DNA of 64,000 nucleotides, taken from NCBI GenBank assembly GCA_009760855.2, contig WPIO01000244.1, positions 62,001-126,000 on the forward strand, in the 5' to 3' direction. Origin of the DNA: Cristatella mucedo (taxonomy: Eukaryota > Bryozoa > Phylactolaemata > Cristatellidae). This document shows, piece by piece, positions 1-10,928 of this stretch; the stretch's first letter is position 1; every line of letters begins with the position of its first letter. Made by a program: the position numbers and the translations under genes. The notes beneath the pieces are model-generated. The model made no database searches, was not told the DNA's origin, and was given only the letters and a program-made list of their open reading frames with translations.

Positions 1-182
1 AGTTAGTTCTATCCAGATTTAATTTAAGAAAATTTGCTGTCATCCATGTGCGGATGTCATCAATACAGGCAGCAAGGGAGTTGAGAGAATTCGAGGTGCT
101 CGAAGGCTGTGAGGGATCAAAGCAAAGGTACAGCTGAGTGTCATCAGCATTGAAGTAAAAGCCTGGATTTCGGCTTCGATCC
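1..182 (-). mobile_element. LINE-B reverse transcriptase fragment
   Basis: Read on the minus strand this encodes broken pieces of a non-LTR retrotransposon RT around the YADD box and the following helix (blocks related to FALIPHS, LSTLL and the 'T.MTSPHGW' stretch). The same blocks recur at 8061-8330. The fragment is cut by the window edge and merges into the inverted repeat that follows. Confidence 0.6.
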
Positions 183-183
183 T

Positions 184-303
184 TATCGAAGTTCCATCCC
201 TATCTAAGATAAGGAGCTGTCTTCCACGGTATATAATATAATTCATTTATTATATACCGTTGAAGACAGCTCCTTATCTTAGAAAGGGATGGAACTTCGA
301 TAG
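184..303. repeat. Inverted repeat, ~55-bp arms, ~9-bp spacer
   Basis: Bases 184-238 and 248-303 are near-perfect reverse complements (about three mismatches by eye). The arms contain the LINE-A coding block for the SLSKIRSC region, so this is probably two opposed copies of a LINE-A piece rather than a classical MITE. Confidence 0.8.
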
Positions 304-1509
304 GGACGGTGGCTTGTGTGGCGCCCTGCTGGCCTTTAGCTCGAATTTTAGCTCGAACAAGAGCTGTTCAGCGGACACGCTTGCGATAGACTCTCGAAAA
401 ATTTTCGCTGCATCAATACTTCAGGCCGGGCATCGTACTGTTGGGACGCACTTCAGCTGTCTCTTTTTAGTGTCACAACGCCTGCCCAAACGCAGTGCCA
501 AAGTTCCTTGACTTTTGGCGGGGCGTATGTTGGTGCTGTTGGACTGAAACTCTGGCGGACACCCTTCGGCCTGATGCCGACTCATCGTGAGGATCATTGA
601 CCTGCAGTCGCGCTGGTTTATTGATATGAATGAATTTGTAGCGTCTTGCTGGCCTTGGCTGAATTTTAGCCCGAGCAAGAGCTGTTCGGCGGTGGCGGGC
701 AAGAACTTCTTTGCCCTTAAGCAGTGAGCCAGAGAGGAGCGCCAGTGCGCTTAGAGAGCAAGAGCTTAAGAGCAAGCCAGGAAGCTCTGAGACCAGCGGC
801 GGCGATTCGGCCTTGAGAATTGGTCCGATACCCGCGGAAGCTGCTGATTGATGTTGACTGGCCTGTCAACCTCCGCCTTCACTCGGTCCAAGAAAGAATC
901 GTCTGGAACCCATTCGCCATTCAAGCTGGACAGAGGGGACATTTCAGTGGCCTAGCAACGGTATTAATTCCTTACCGTGATGGGCCATGGTGTCGGGCCC
1001 AATACCACTAAGCTCTTGTCCCATTGTCTCAGCTAAGTATTTAATAGTCTAGCGACGCTCGCTCTTGGTCTTTTTTGGTTTTTTGTCTATTGTCCGGCTC
1101 CGTGCTTCGACGCCGTCGGACTCGTGTCTCTGAAAGCGAGGGAGGAGGGCGGGCTGTCCACCGGCGATGGACGGAACAAGACGAAACAGCACTAGGAGGA
1201 TTCGGTGGACTCCACCGAATATGGTCGTATCTCGCCCGAGCTGGCAATTTGTGTTTCTTTGGTGTTTTGTGTGTGCGCGCTAGCACGTGGTCTCGGCATA
1301 AGGATTTGCCAGTGCGAGCTAGACGTAGTTGGCGTGTGTGGAGTGTTCCTGCCGCAAGGTGGAAACGGAGTCCTAGTTCTCCGGTTAGGGTTTAGGCTCC
1401 GGTTCGGGCTCTGTCTATTTGGGTCGTTCCCCATTATAGACGTAAGTAGCTTAACTGTGGAGACGTGTTTCCTCCGCAAGAGTGCTTGAGGTGGCGTGTG
1501 TGGAGTATT
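304..1509. other. Non-coding stretch, no gene seen
   Basis: No convincing gene. It contains one copy of a 26-bp direct repeat at 1331-1356 whose second copy (one mismatch) is at 1493-1518, at the edge of the following LINE-A copy. The open frames here look like chance. Confidence 0.5.
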
Positions 1510-2815
1510 CCTGCCGCACTGGTGAAGCTATGCTTGAACGATTAAGAACAACGATCGGTCTGGCAGACGACGCACTTGCGTGGCTTAAATCATACTCGTC
1601 TGATCGTGTTCAATCCGTGTCGTGTGGGGGTCAGGTCTCGCACACAAGAAGGGTCACCTGTGGAGTCCCTCAAGGGTCTGTACTCGGTCCCTTGCTGTTC
1701 TCCATTTATACGCAACCTCTGGGAAAAGTGATTAAGGCCCATGGAATAGAATATCACTTCTATGCTGACGATACTCAGTTGTATTTGTCATTTAAACCGT
1801 CGGAATCTGCTGCAGCAACTGAGAAACTGAATGCTTGCCTTGCCGATATTCGATCCTGGATGTCGGAAAACTTCCTGAAATAAAATCACGATAAAACCGA
1901 ACTGCTTCTCAGAGGACACCCTAAGCGTGTGGCTGGATTAAAAAGCTTTGCTCTTCTAATAGGTGATGCTATTGTGCGACCTTCACCACGTGCTCGTAAT
2001 CTAGGTGTCGTGTTCGACAGCTGCCTCAATTTCCAAAGCTTCATTCAGAAGACTGCCTCTACAGCTAGCCATCACATCCGATCCCTATCCAAGATTAGGA
2101 GCTGTCTCCCACAGTGGCTTGTAAAAAATTTAACTAGCTCTTTAGTTCTATCTCGGCTTGATTATTGTAATTCCCTTTTGGCTGGGCTGCCAGAGAAAGC
2201 TATTATGCCACTACAGCTGACTATGAATGTGGCTGCAAGGCTGGTATTCAAGTCCAAGCGGTTTGAGCACGTGTCTCCATTGCTGAAAGAGCTAGGATGG
2301 TTGCCGGTTGAGCAAAGAATACAGAGCAAAGTTCTTACGCTGACCCACAAGGCCCGCCACGGCTTGGCTCCTTCATACCTAGCTGAACTGCTACATCAGT
2401 TTCAGCCTGTTCGCGCCCGCAGGTCCTGTGTGGACAATAAATTAGCTGTTCCATTCCTCTGCCTAAAGACCGTTGGCGACAGAAGCTTTTGGTCTGCAGG
2501 TCCTAGACTAAAAATCGTGCCCACGATTCTTACGAAACAACTCTTCTCCTGCTGCCGACTATGGCACATCTTATCCAGCGGTCCTGAGCTGCTACTTCCG
2601 TGCTACTCACTACCTCAACTGCCCTCCTGACTCTGCTATGATATTCTCACCTTCTCTTGGTTGGGTGAGACGAAGTCTGTTGGCTACAGAATTCGTACCG
2701 AAAGTAGCTTAGGCTGTAAATGCGCCATACAAGACTCTTCTGTGTAACAACGACATAGTCTTTTTGGAGTTACCGACGGAAATACATTGCTACAAACCTA
2801 GTTAGTATTACCCGA
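1510..2815 (+). mobile_element. LINE-A (CR1/L2-like) 5'-truncated copy
   Basis: The translation carries RT motifs of a CR1/L2/jockey-type LINE: VPQGSVLGPLLFS, then [14 protein letters not shown] with an intact YADD, followed by the C-terminal block (LDYCNSLLAGLP, LGWLPVEQRI, HGLAPSYLAELL). The frame is interrupted near 1881 and again in the C-terminal part, so it cannot make a full protein. It starts inside the RT and ends near 2790-2815, close to the TACATT-like tail seen in other copies. Confidence 0.85.
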
Positions 2816-4244
2816 CAGTTGGAAGACCTAGCCCTCAATAATGGTTCATCTAACATCCTTTTCGTGAAGTTGGCCAATACATAGGCATACTATTCTCAAG
2901 CCTTCTACAGTTAGATGGGCAAATTTCCTTTACTGTTCAGTCGGCGTACATAGCAGTACAACATTCAATTTAGTTTACGTGTTTGTTAGTTACATCAAGT
3001 CTCGATTATCGAAATCCTTTTTATTCAAGACAACCGGCTTGTACCCTTATGGTCCGCAACCGGTGCAACACACGGCCTGTCTGGTTTGTCGTCAACGGAT
3101 TTGCTGCCATATCGCACCACTTCCGAGCTTCAGTGGCTACCTAACTAAGTAGCGTCGAATTGATTTAACGATCCCCAGTCCTTAGCTTAGAGGTCACTTC
3201 ACTCGCTGGCACGTAGCTAAACACCTGAATTCCTTGCTTCTCTAGTCGCGTGCTGCTCTCGCACCACCTGCTCCCGAGTGAGCATCTGATCGTCTCGGCT
3301 GTCCCTAGCAGCAAATTTGAATCTTGGGGTGATCGAGCATTCAACTCGTAGACAGTCTGAAAGTCCGGAACTCGCTCTGGCTTCGAGCACTACCTGCACC
3401 GACCTTGCATTCATGAAGTCAAAGCTAATGAAACGTCTCTTACGGTCCGCCTTCCTTTCGCCCCCAGGGAACTCGTTATTTGTTCCGGTCCGGTGGTTTC
3501 TCGCGAACCTTTGCACGATTCCGTGCATGTTACGCATCACAAGTCTCACTTTCCGGTGGCCATGAAGGTTCTTTAGTCGCGGCTGCTGAGGCGATGCATG
3601 CAGGCAGCAGACGGCAGGGCAGAGCTGCAGCCATCAAAAAAGCTTCCACACTAATTACCAGTCCGCGACCCTAACTTATAACAGTATATTGCCGAGACAC
3701 TGACAGAAAGGGCTACGGTGCGTCACAACCGTGATAATGAACAGCCGAGAAAGGAACACTTCGGACATCTTGGATAGTCTAAACAGTAGATTATAAAATA
3801 TCAGGCCAATTATTACGAATAAAGATCCTCTAGCGGTCTCAAGTGCACTTAACAATCTAGCTGTTTTAGCTAATCAAATACACTTCAACCGAAAGTCCCA
3901 ATTTAGATGCCTGGCTATTACACAGTTCAGTCAGTTAGAATGGTGCTTACATTCTCGTATTGCCCGCTGCTTTCAGATCTTGCCGATAATACATTTTCTT
4001 TTTAAATGCTTGCTCCGGCATACTGCTTGGTGGCTGTACAGGGCCCACCCCGGTTTCCTCGTGCCATTGATTTCGACCGAAAGTAACGCCCGAAAGTAAT
4101 GGCCTATGTGCATAGCGATCACAAGCGATGTGCTGTAGTATCTGCGATGTCGACAACATAAGACCCTTGCTGCCGATCTTTGCCCTAACTTTTAAGCATC
4201 TTACTGCACAACCATGAAGACCTGCCAGTAGTGAGTTACAGGAG
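2816..4244. other. No gene recognised
   Basis: Unique-looking sequence. I see no conserved protein, RNA gene or clear repeat in it; its open frames lack any recognisable motif. Confidence 0.4.
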
Positions 4245-4425
4245 TCTAGACGGAGGCCACATATTTTTTGGCGGCCTCTTTTGTGTAGCGACAGAAGAGC
4301 CTTAACTGCCATCACCACCCTCTTGCAGCTGCGATAAAGGATCGCCTGCCGCAGGATTCGGGCCCACGACCTCGGTACCGAGGTTGTGAAAACCAACTGC
4401 CTTAGCTGGCGTACCATCCCGGCTC
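4245..4425 (-). repeat. tRNA-derived SINE-like element
   Basis: On the minus strand the sequence has a tRNA-like head with a B-box-like GGGCCCGAATCC, followed by a body ending GGCTCTTCTGTCGCTACA. The same head and body occur on the plus strand at 19628-19830. Two dispersed copies with a polymerase III-like promoter indicate a SINE, not a functional tRNA. Confidence 0.7.
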
Positions 4426-4431
4426 AATTCA

Positions 4432-4550
4432 AGCATGATTTTACTAACTATTCTATTTCGTATCACTTTGCAGCAAATGTAAAGCGCCTAGAAAGAGATT
4501 AAGTTCTCTGAGGGCGCTTTATCAAGTGCAATATTGTTGTTGTTGTTGGC
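4432..4550 (+). mobile_element. LINE-B 3' end with stem-loop
   Basis: The 3' terminal segment of LINE-B: GCAGCAAATGT, then a stem-loop at 4481-4520 (arms AAAGCGCC / GGCGCTTT), then TATCAAGTGCAAT and a (TTG)n variant of the usual ATT tail. Confidence 0.8.
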
Positions 4551-5954
4551 TCACCAATGCACGGAGCAGCTTGACTACGGTATCCATATCAAAGCAAGAC
4601 ATAATTTTTCCGATGATAATTAGCTGAAAGAAGGCATACCTGACTGGAGCCAATGCGGTTATCAAGCAATAGCCTCTTGTAATGATGAAGGACCCGACCT
4701 GACGCCAAGGGCATACATGTATATACTGATATTTATGCAGGACAGCAGCAGCATATCTATGTCTCTCAGCCGGAGAACATTGCACATAGGGAAAAGCAGT
4801 CTTGCCAGTGGTAGCCTATCAGTTATGCAAGGCATCAAAGGGTTGCAAATCATCAGATTTGGCGGTGCATCCTTCTAGTATTTCTAATATGGAGTCTCCG
4901 GCAGAGGCACAAATGGAAGAGATGGCCTCTGGCTTTTTCCAAACCAGAGAGAGGTAGCTGACCAGCAGCGACGGCAGTGGCCTCAGACCAGTGGCGACGG
5001 TGCATAACCAGCGATCGACTGGGATCGGCAGTGGCAGTACGGCATTGCAGAGTGAGGACTAGTGCAACAAGTGCCTCGGCCGCGGCATCTGCTACGGCCG
5101 CACTGGCACACCGCCGCCTTCCGGATAGTCTGGCGCTTCGATTTCGTGGAGAGCGAGAGACTGCCGTTCCACAAGCGCACACCCTCTCCTGAGCCGAAGG
5201 CCGAACGGCAAGACCTGCAGACCAAGGTAGCGACGGCGCCTTGGCGCGGGCGACGACGGCTCGTCTCCGGACCGGACAGAGGTTCGTGTGGTCATGTGCA
5301 GCACGAGTAAAGAAACGCTGCATCAGCAGAAGAAAAAGTTCACGAGAACGTGCCTCCGGTAGCCAGCGACAAAGTGAGCTCATGGGAAGGAGGAGGCTGA
5401 AAGGCTGCTTCCCACAAGTCGGTGTACACCACTGCAACGAGAGAAGGTGGGAGCATGACCGAACGAGCTAGCAAGCTAGACAGCCCACAGACTGAGCAGC
5501 ACTCACGTAAACCACGGCCGGTACTGGCAGCATCACGCGAGAGATGTGCTGTGCTGGTGAGTAGCTTGAGAGATCGAGTAAAAAATGCCATTTGATGCAA
5601 CGGCAAGCTACGAGTGATGAGATATGACGGTTAGGTAAGTCAAAATGGGGAGTTCCTAGGTCCTGCGGTTGCTGAATTTTGAGGTTTTGGGTCATCTACC
5701 GATGAGGACATCCCTGAGATATTTCTTCTAGAACACCAATTTTATTGTAATAATAATACTAATAATAAGATTGTGCTATAGCAACCCGATAATTGAATCG
5801 CTTCCGAGGTAACACACGATGGAAAGGACACAAGTCAATTGATAGGTGGGTAATAACATGCATGATGTCAGCAAGCACACGCAATAAAGGACAATTCAAA
5901 AGAACCTAGTACATGCTGAGAGAAATAGGCAGGTTTTTAACTTCTTTGTCGTCA
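4551..5954. other. No gene recognised
   Basis: A GC-rich part (4900-5400) opens frames on both strands, which is typical of low stop-codon density. Nothing in the translations resembles a known family. Confidence 0.4.
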
Positions 5955-6672
5955 CGCCAGGGGAGGTCTTGACTTCTGTAACTCACTGCTTGATGGCCTA
6001 CCGGCATGTGCAATCAGGCGTTTACAGCTGGTGCAAAACTCTGCAACTAGGCTTGTCTTGTTTTGTGTCACAGTTGCCACATCACATCACTTCTCGCCGA
6101 CCTGCACTAGCAACCAGTCAAGCAACGGATCGACTTCAAGGCTTTGTCATTCACTTTTAGGTCACTTCATTCTTTGGCTCCAGCCTATCTCTCAGATTTA
6201 CTCCCCCACCTGGCCAATCAGCGTACCGCCTGCTTTTCGAAATCCAACAATTAATCACTACCTCGTCCAAACCTCAAATCCTTTGGAGACCACGGATTTA
6301 GTTCGTATGCTCCCAAAGCCTGGAGCTCACTCCCGACTTGCGTTACATCATCCCCTAACTTGACCCATTTAAAAGAACTTAAAAACACATCTATTTAAGA
6401 CAGCATTTAGTGGGTCCCTGTGAGTCGCCCTTCATGTGCTTATGCGTGCTGACACTGTGCATGCTGCCACTAACCGCACTTGCATGCTGACCCTGTGCAT
6501 GTTACCCCTAATCATGTTATTCATGTTGTTAATCAAGCATGATATTATTCACCATTCGATCGTATTTCCCTTTGCAGCAAATGTAAAGCGCCGAGAAAGA
6601 AATTGAGTACTCTGAATTCACTTTATCAAGTGCATTATTATTATTATTATTATTATCATTATTATTATTATG
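5955..6672 (+). mobile_element. LINE-B 5'-truncated copy
   Basis: Contains the C-terminal region of a LINE RT in broken frames (matches to LVQNSATRLV, a WLPVKQRIDFK-type block, and the terminal 'W.SLP..I...P.LT.FK..LKT.LF' block), then the 3' stem-loop and an (ATT)n tail at about 6637-6672. Confidence 0.8.
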
Positions 6673-6779
6673 TCGTGAACTGAGACGGCTGTTAAAAGCC
6701 AGGGTTTTACAGCAAACCAATCAAGCCTGCCTACTTTCAGCTACATACAATTGCTAAAATTCGGGCTTGTTTAGACAAG

Positions 6780-7505
6780 GATTCCCCATTTAAGTTGGTC
6801 CATGCATTTGTGACATCCTGTCGTGACTTCTGTAACTCACTGCTTGCTGGTCTACCGGCCTGTGCAATCAGGCGCTTACAGAGGGTGAAAAACTCTGCAG
6901 CTAGGCTTGTCTGTCGTGAGCATAGCAGTTGCCACTTCACACCACTTATCCAAACCTACACTGGCTACCAGTCAAGCAACGCATCGACTTCAAGGTTTTG
7001 TCGCTCAGTTTTAGGTCCCTTCATTCTTTGGCTCCAGCCCACTTATCAGATCTACTGCCCCACTAGGCTAAGCATCGTACCATCTGCTTTTCGGAATTAA
7101 ATTGTTTACCTATACCTCGTACAAACCTCACATCCTTTGGAGACCTCGCCTTTAGTCCGTATGGTCCCAAAGCCTGGAACTCACTTCAACTTCAGTCACG
7201 ACATCCCTTGACTTGACCACATTTAAAAAGAAATTAAAAACGCATCTATTTATGTCAGCATTTAGTGGGTCCCTGTGATTCATCCTTTGTGTTTCTATGC
7301 ATGCTGACACTGCCCATGCTGCCACTGACAGCACTTGCATGCTGACCCTGTGCATTTTACACATAATCATGTTATTATCGTCGTTTATTAAGCATGCTAC
7401 CATTAACCATCCGATCGTGTTCCCTTGGCAGCAAATGTAAAGTGCTTAGAAAGAGATTGAGTTCTCTGAGGGCGCTTTATCAAGTGTGTTATTATTATTA
7501 TAAAC
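6780..7505 (+). mobile_element. LINE-B second head-to-tail copy
   Basis: The same segment as the preceding copy: CDFCNSLLAGLPA, a RLQRVKNSAARLV block, the C-terminal LKTHLF block, the stem-loop near 7437-7480 and a short ATT tail. The two copies have independent mutations, so this is not a recent tandem duplication. Confidence 0.8.
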
Positions 7506-8345
7506 GATTTGAGTCATGAACACGTCGGTGCAATGCCTAGCCTTGTGGGGGAGTAGATTGATAGGTAGGCTTGAGTCAGAGAATAAAGGGACCTAAAAGT
7601 GAGTGACAAAACCTTTAAGTCGATACATTTCTTGATCGGGAGCCAGTCAGTACATGTCGGCGAGAAGTGGTGTGATGTGATAACTGTGCCGCTCACGTTA
7701 GACAAGCCTTGCTACAGTTTTGCACCAGCTGTAAGCGCCTGCTTGCACAGGCCGTTGGACTTGCAAGCAGTGAGTTACAGAAGTTGAGACGGGATGTCAC
7801 AAATGCAGGGACCAATTCAGATGTAGCATCCCTGTCTAAGCAAGCCCAAATTTAAACAGTGTTATTTAGATTTAAGACGGCTCACTTGACTATGGAGCTG
7901 ATATGGTCATCTAATGAAAGGTCACTTTAGAATAGGACATCTATTTTTCGTGCAGATGCAACAGGAGATATGCTGGCAGAGCCGATTGTGAGTGTTAACC
8001 TTTTCAATTTCTGAATCACACTTGGTTTGCCCATAACTAGTAGCTGGTTTTGACCATGATTCAACTTAAGAAAGTATGCTGCCATCCATGTGGGGATGTC
8101 ATTAATACATACAGCAAGAGAGTTGAGAGAATCTGAGGTGCAGGAGAGCTGGAAGGGATCAAAGCAAATGTGCGACCGAGTGCATCTGCATAAAAGTGAA
8201 ATCCTAGACTTTGCTTGGCGATCACATCAGCAAGAGGGAGAGAATAAACTGTGAAAAGAAGCAGAACAATCACAGAGCCCCGAGGTACCCCATACTTCTG
8301 CAGCTCCACAGATGATGCTTTTCTGTTCAAATCAATACTTTGGAG
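7506..8345 (-). mobile_element. LINE-B longer copy, RT to C-terminus
   Basis: On the minus strand it begins near 8345 with a degraded YGVPRGSV and a damaged YADD region (about 8180) and continues to the C-terminal block near 7520, in opposite orientation to the preceding copies. The frame is broken in several places. Confidence 0.7.
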
Positions 8346-8679
8346 TCGCCCTCTGAGATAGGACTTACATCATTGTAGTGAAGTGCCAGTTATGCCCGGG
8401 CGAGCTTAGAATACACCAAAGTGCCACTGCCTGGCGATTGCCGCCGGCTTCCCAGACGATAATTGCAGCCGAGACGTGCTTCCCACTTTCCAGCCACTGC
8501 TCGCCGACATGAACATGGTCTGAATTCGCTAGATTTACTGACGGGGCATGACGGTAGACCCGAAGTAATAGTAACACTAATGATAACAGTAAGACTTTTG
8601 TTTAGCACCCTAGGAAGACTAGATCCTGTTTAGGTATCTCACATACACTGAAAATTGAAGGGCATCACGCACGCACACA
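8346..8679. other. Unassigned sequence downstream of JmjC-like exons
   Basis: Would hold the 3' exons of the minus-strand JmjC-like gene if they lie here. A minus-strand frame at 8365-8577 is open but shows none of the expected C-terminal cupin residues, so I do not call an exon. Confidence 0.3.
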
Positions 8680-8723
8680 CAATCACAGACACACACACAC
8701 ACACACACACACACTTAAACAAA

Positions 8724-8769
<46 letters not shown>

Positions 8770-8773
8770 AACA

Positions 8774-8832
<59 letters not shown>
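8680..8832. repeat. (CA)n microsatellite
   Basis: Long CA dinucleotide tract, interrupted by AAACAAACAAA and TAGAAACAG segments. Confidence 0.95.
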
Positions 8833-8835
<3 letters not shown>

Positions 8836-8921
8836 CTCAAAAGACAATAAAAATGCAGCCCGTCTGATCTAGCGACTGAGCGAACACCTTACATTACACA
8901 TCAAGAGAACCGTGCCGAGCG

Positions 8922-8952
8922 AAAGAGAGAGAGAAAGTGGGAGGGAGAGAGA

Positions 8953-8988
<36 letters not shown>

Positions 8989-9001
8989 GGGAGGGAGAGA
9001 G
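8922..9001. repeat. (GA)n microsatellite
   Basis: Interrupted GA tract with GGGAGAGA variants, just 3' of a JmjC-like exon on the minus strand. Confidence 0.95.
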
Positions 9002-9047
9002 ACTGCTGTAGCCAGCTGATTGCGTTTTCCGGGTGCAGACCCCTTAC

Positions 9048-9159
9048 GAATTTCTCCTGTCTTTAGAGCCACGTGAAGCGTCTTGCAGGTTTCATCACAC
9101 GGCAAGCGAGGGTACAGCCGTATAACGACTTCACCTCGGATCTGTGCAAACCAAATCAT
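9048..9159 (-). CDS. JmjC/Cupin_8-like gene, exon with the cupin core strand
   Basis: On the minus strand an acceptor (TCTGGTCAG) precedes an open exon of 112 bases ending at a GTAAGG donor in phase 1. It encodes WFAQIRGEVVIRLYPRLPC and ends in LKTGEI. In Cupin_8/JmjC proteins this position has a 'W.AQI.G' strand, a Cys pair and a 'GEI/GDI' turn, all of which can be seen here. Its phase agrees with the upstream exon at 9346-9484 (phase 0 joint). The family comprises Fe(II)/2-oxoglutarate-dependent hydroxylase-like proteins; the exact substrate is unknown. I did not find the next exon. Confidence 0.6.
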
Positions 9160-9345
9160 CTGACCAGAGACGGCGATCTACAGCAAAAAGGGTAAACCAG
9201 GAGACCAAGAATGATATTACATTGCGAAGCGGCGAAGTCGGGTGACTTGTGACAGCGAATCGGCCAGTGACCCGAGCGATGCTGCGGTCCAGATTGTGAC
9301 GGCAGAGGCAGAGGGCCTCCAGTCAAGGGAGCTGCAACGGCTTAC

Positions 9346-9484
9346 CGGCACCTCGCCAGGATGGGTAAAGTTCTTCGTTGCGAATAGCCAGTTGGTCCGT
9401 TGGAGCTCGGTGGCCAAAGGAATGAAGTACGGTCTCTCGTAGTAACGACGGATCATTCTGGCAGCCTCCACGTTGCAGTTCTCC
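9346..9484 (-). CDS. JmjC/Cupin_8-like gene, central exon
   Basis: 139-base minus-strand exon bounded by a CTGCAG acceptor and a GTAAGC donor. It completes a Trp codon shared with the exon at 10286-10428, then encodes ENCNVEAARMIRRYYERPYF and TNWLF. The 'W.NC....AR..R.YY.RPYF.P' string is the best family signature in this gene. In family members the iron-binding HxD motif follows the TNW.F block; here the equivalent stretch reads ATKNFTHPGEV with no HxD, which suggests an inactive or diverged enzyme, or a missed exon. Confidence 0.7.
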
Positions 9485-9651
9485 CTGCAGCCACGACAAT
9501 GCACGTCATAGCTTCACGCAAAAACCCACACAACGCCAGCACTGGCGATTGCGAGATCGACACAATTCACGGCTGCAACAGATCTCGGAGGCAGGAAAGC
9601 AGCCCCAGATCAAGTTACACATCCTCACATGATGCAATGTATCTCAGCCTG

Positions 9652-9880
9652 TAACTCCACAAAGACCATCTGGGTGTCAATCAGGAGAGTTTTGTATAGT
9701 GCACTTATAGCATAAGCGGCTTTCGGTACGAATTTGGTAGCCAACAGATTTCATCTCACGCAATAAATAGAACGTGGGAAGCACAGCTGAAGCAGGAAAG
9801 AAGTTCAGGTAGTGGAAGTAGCATGGCAGAAGCAGGTCAGGACGTCTAGAAGGGATGTGCCATAGAAGTGCCATAGGAGC
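9652..9880 (-). mobile_element. LINE-A 3' fragment
   Basis: Intronic. On the minus strand it matches the last ~220 bases of LINE-A (CGAAAGCCGCTTATG.., CAAAACTCTCCTG.., TTTGTGGAGTTAC..), as seen at 48959-49180. Short, diverged and 5'-truncated. Confidence 0.75.
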
Positions 9881-9884
9881 ATGT

Positions 9885-10060
9885 CTGACTCAAGTCGTAT
9901 AGCTGTGCCTCGAACCAACTTCCTCACGACATTCCCTGACTTCAGGACATTTAAAAAGAAGCTAAAAAATGAACCTGCCTCTCAGAGCACTTGCTGGTAA
10001 TTGTGAATTGCCCTTCGCGCGCTGACACTGCACACTATAGCAAGCAAATTGACAAATGCT
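9885..10060 (+). mobile_element. LINE-B fragment
   Basis: Contains GTATAGCTGTGCCTCGAACCA and the 'FPDFRTFKKKLK' terminal coding block of LINE-B, without the stem-loop or tail. Intronic to the minus-strand JmjC-like gene. Confidence 0.55.
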
Positions 10061-10285
10061 AAAGCTGGACTCGCCGGAGCTGCTAAGCCGAGCCTAGCTG
10101 GGAATGGGCCTTCCTTGCAGAGAAAGCCACTGGAATTTCCATTAATGACAATAAGAAACAATCGAATAACGCTTCGAGAGAACTAAATCACTTGACATCC
10201 TTTTCTTCCTACCGACGAACGCCGCCCCCAGCTTCCGGCCTCAGCCTCGCCTCAGCAGCAGTGCCGGCACAGGGCGAGCACTCAC

Positions 10286-10428
10286 CAGAAAGCAAACCAG
10301 CTGTCGAGCTTGCCGCCCACGACTCGCTTCAGTATGTACTTGACGTTGGCCGAGTTGCGAATAACATTGCTCGAGGCATGACAGGACACCAGCTTCGCCT
10401 TGGCCAGCTTGTCGTTCTGCTCAAATAT
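10286..10428 (-). CDS. JmjC/Cupin_8-like gene, exon 3 of those seen
   Basis: 143-base minus-strand exon between a GGGCAG acceptor and a GTGAGT donor (phase 2). It encodes IFEQNDKLAKAKLVSCHASS and KLDSWFAFW, the latter Trp being split over the intron. In relatives this region leads from the 'FD..FL' helix to the 'WY.GW.NC' block, which fits SWFAFW-ENC. Both ends join neighbouring exons in frame, which is the main support for the model. Confidence 0.6.
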
Positions 10429-10707
10429 CTGCCCGACGAAGCACGACGTCATGACGCTCACGTGCAGCTAGCTCAACTGCCGTCCGACTGGCATCGGCCG
10501 GCAGTCGACAGGAGCAATTCAAACACGCGATTCCGAGCACGGTCACGTGTGTGCACACAATACGTGCACTGACTGTGTGCACTCGCCCGCAAGCACGAGT
10601 ATGCGCACGCATGCGCGCTCACACGCTGGTACACGCGACGACAGAGTAGTGCGAGTAGAGCGTGCGTGTGGGAAGAGCGGGTAGGCGAGCGAGCGTGTCA
10701 CCTTCAC

Positions 10708-10860
10708 CTTCAATAGGAACTTTTCGTCGAAAAGCTGCAGTGCCGGCCACCCGAGACTGCCGTCCGTCACGACGGCGGGCATGTCGCGAAGCAGATACGA
10801 CGAAAAGTGAACCTTCGTGACCCCGTGCAGGTAGTGGTAACTCGTCACGTTGGCGCACTT
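10708..10860 (-). CDS. JmjC/Cupin_8-like gene, exon with the 'PAVVTD' entry strand
   Basis: 153-base minus-strand exon (51 codons, phase 0 at both ends) between a GTTCGCTGCAG acceptor and a GTGAAG donor. It encodes SYHYLHGVTKVHFSSYLLRD followed by MPAVVTDGSLGWPALQLFD. The 'F..Y......P.VVTD....WPA...FD' pattern is the usual start of the Cupin_8/JmjC fold. No introns interrupt it and codon phase is continuous with the next exon. The protein is likely an Fe(II)/2-oxoglutarate oxygenase-like protein; membrane anchoring is possible if the exon at 15862-16035 belongs to it. Confidence 0.65.
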
Positions 10861-10928
10861 CTGCAGCGAACAGCACACAAGCGGCGTCCCACAGGTGCGA
10901 AGAGGCTCGCCCGGCACATTGCCTCTTC

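Noticed and set aside
4853-5437. Minus-strand ORF of 194 codons
   Set aside because: GC-rich region open on several frames at once; no motif, no splice or promoter support.
8365-8577. Last exon of the JmjC-like gene
   Set aside because: Open frame, but lacks the expected C-terminal cupin residues and a phase-matched acceptor.
10192-10572. Plus-strand ORF of 126 codons
   Set aside because: Antisense of the minus-strand JmjC-like exon, which has the splice sites and family motifs.
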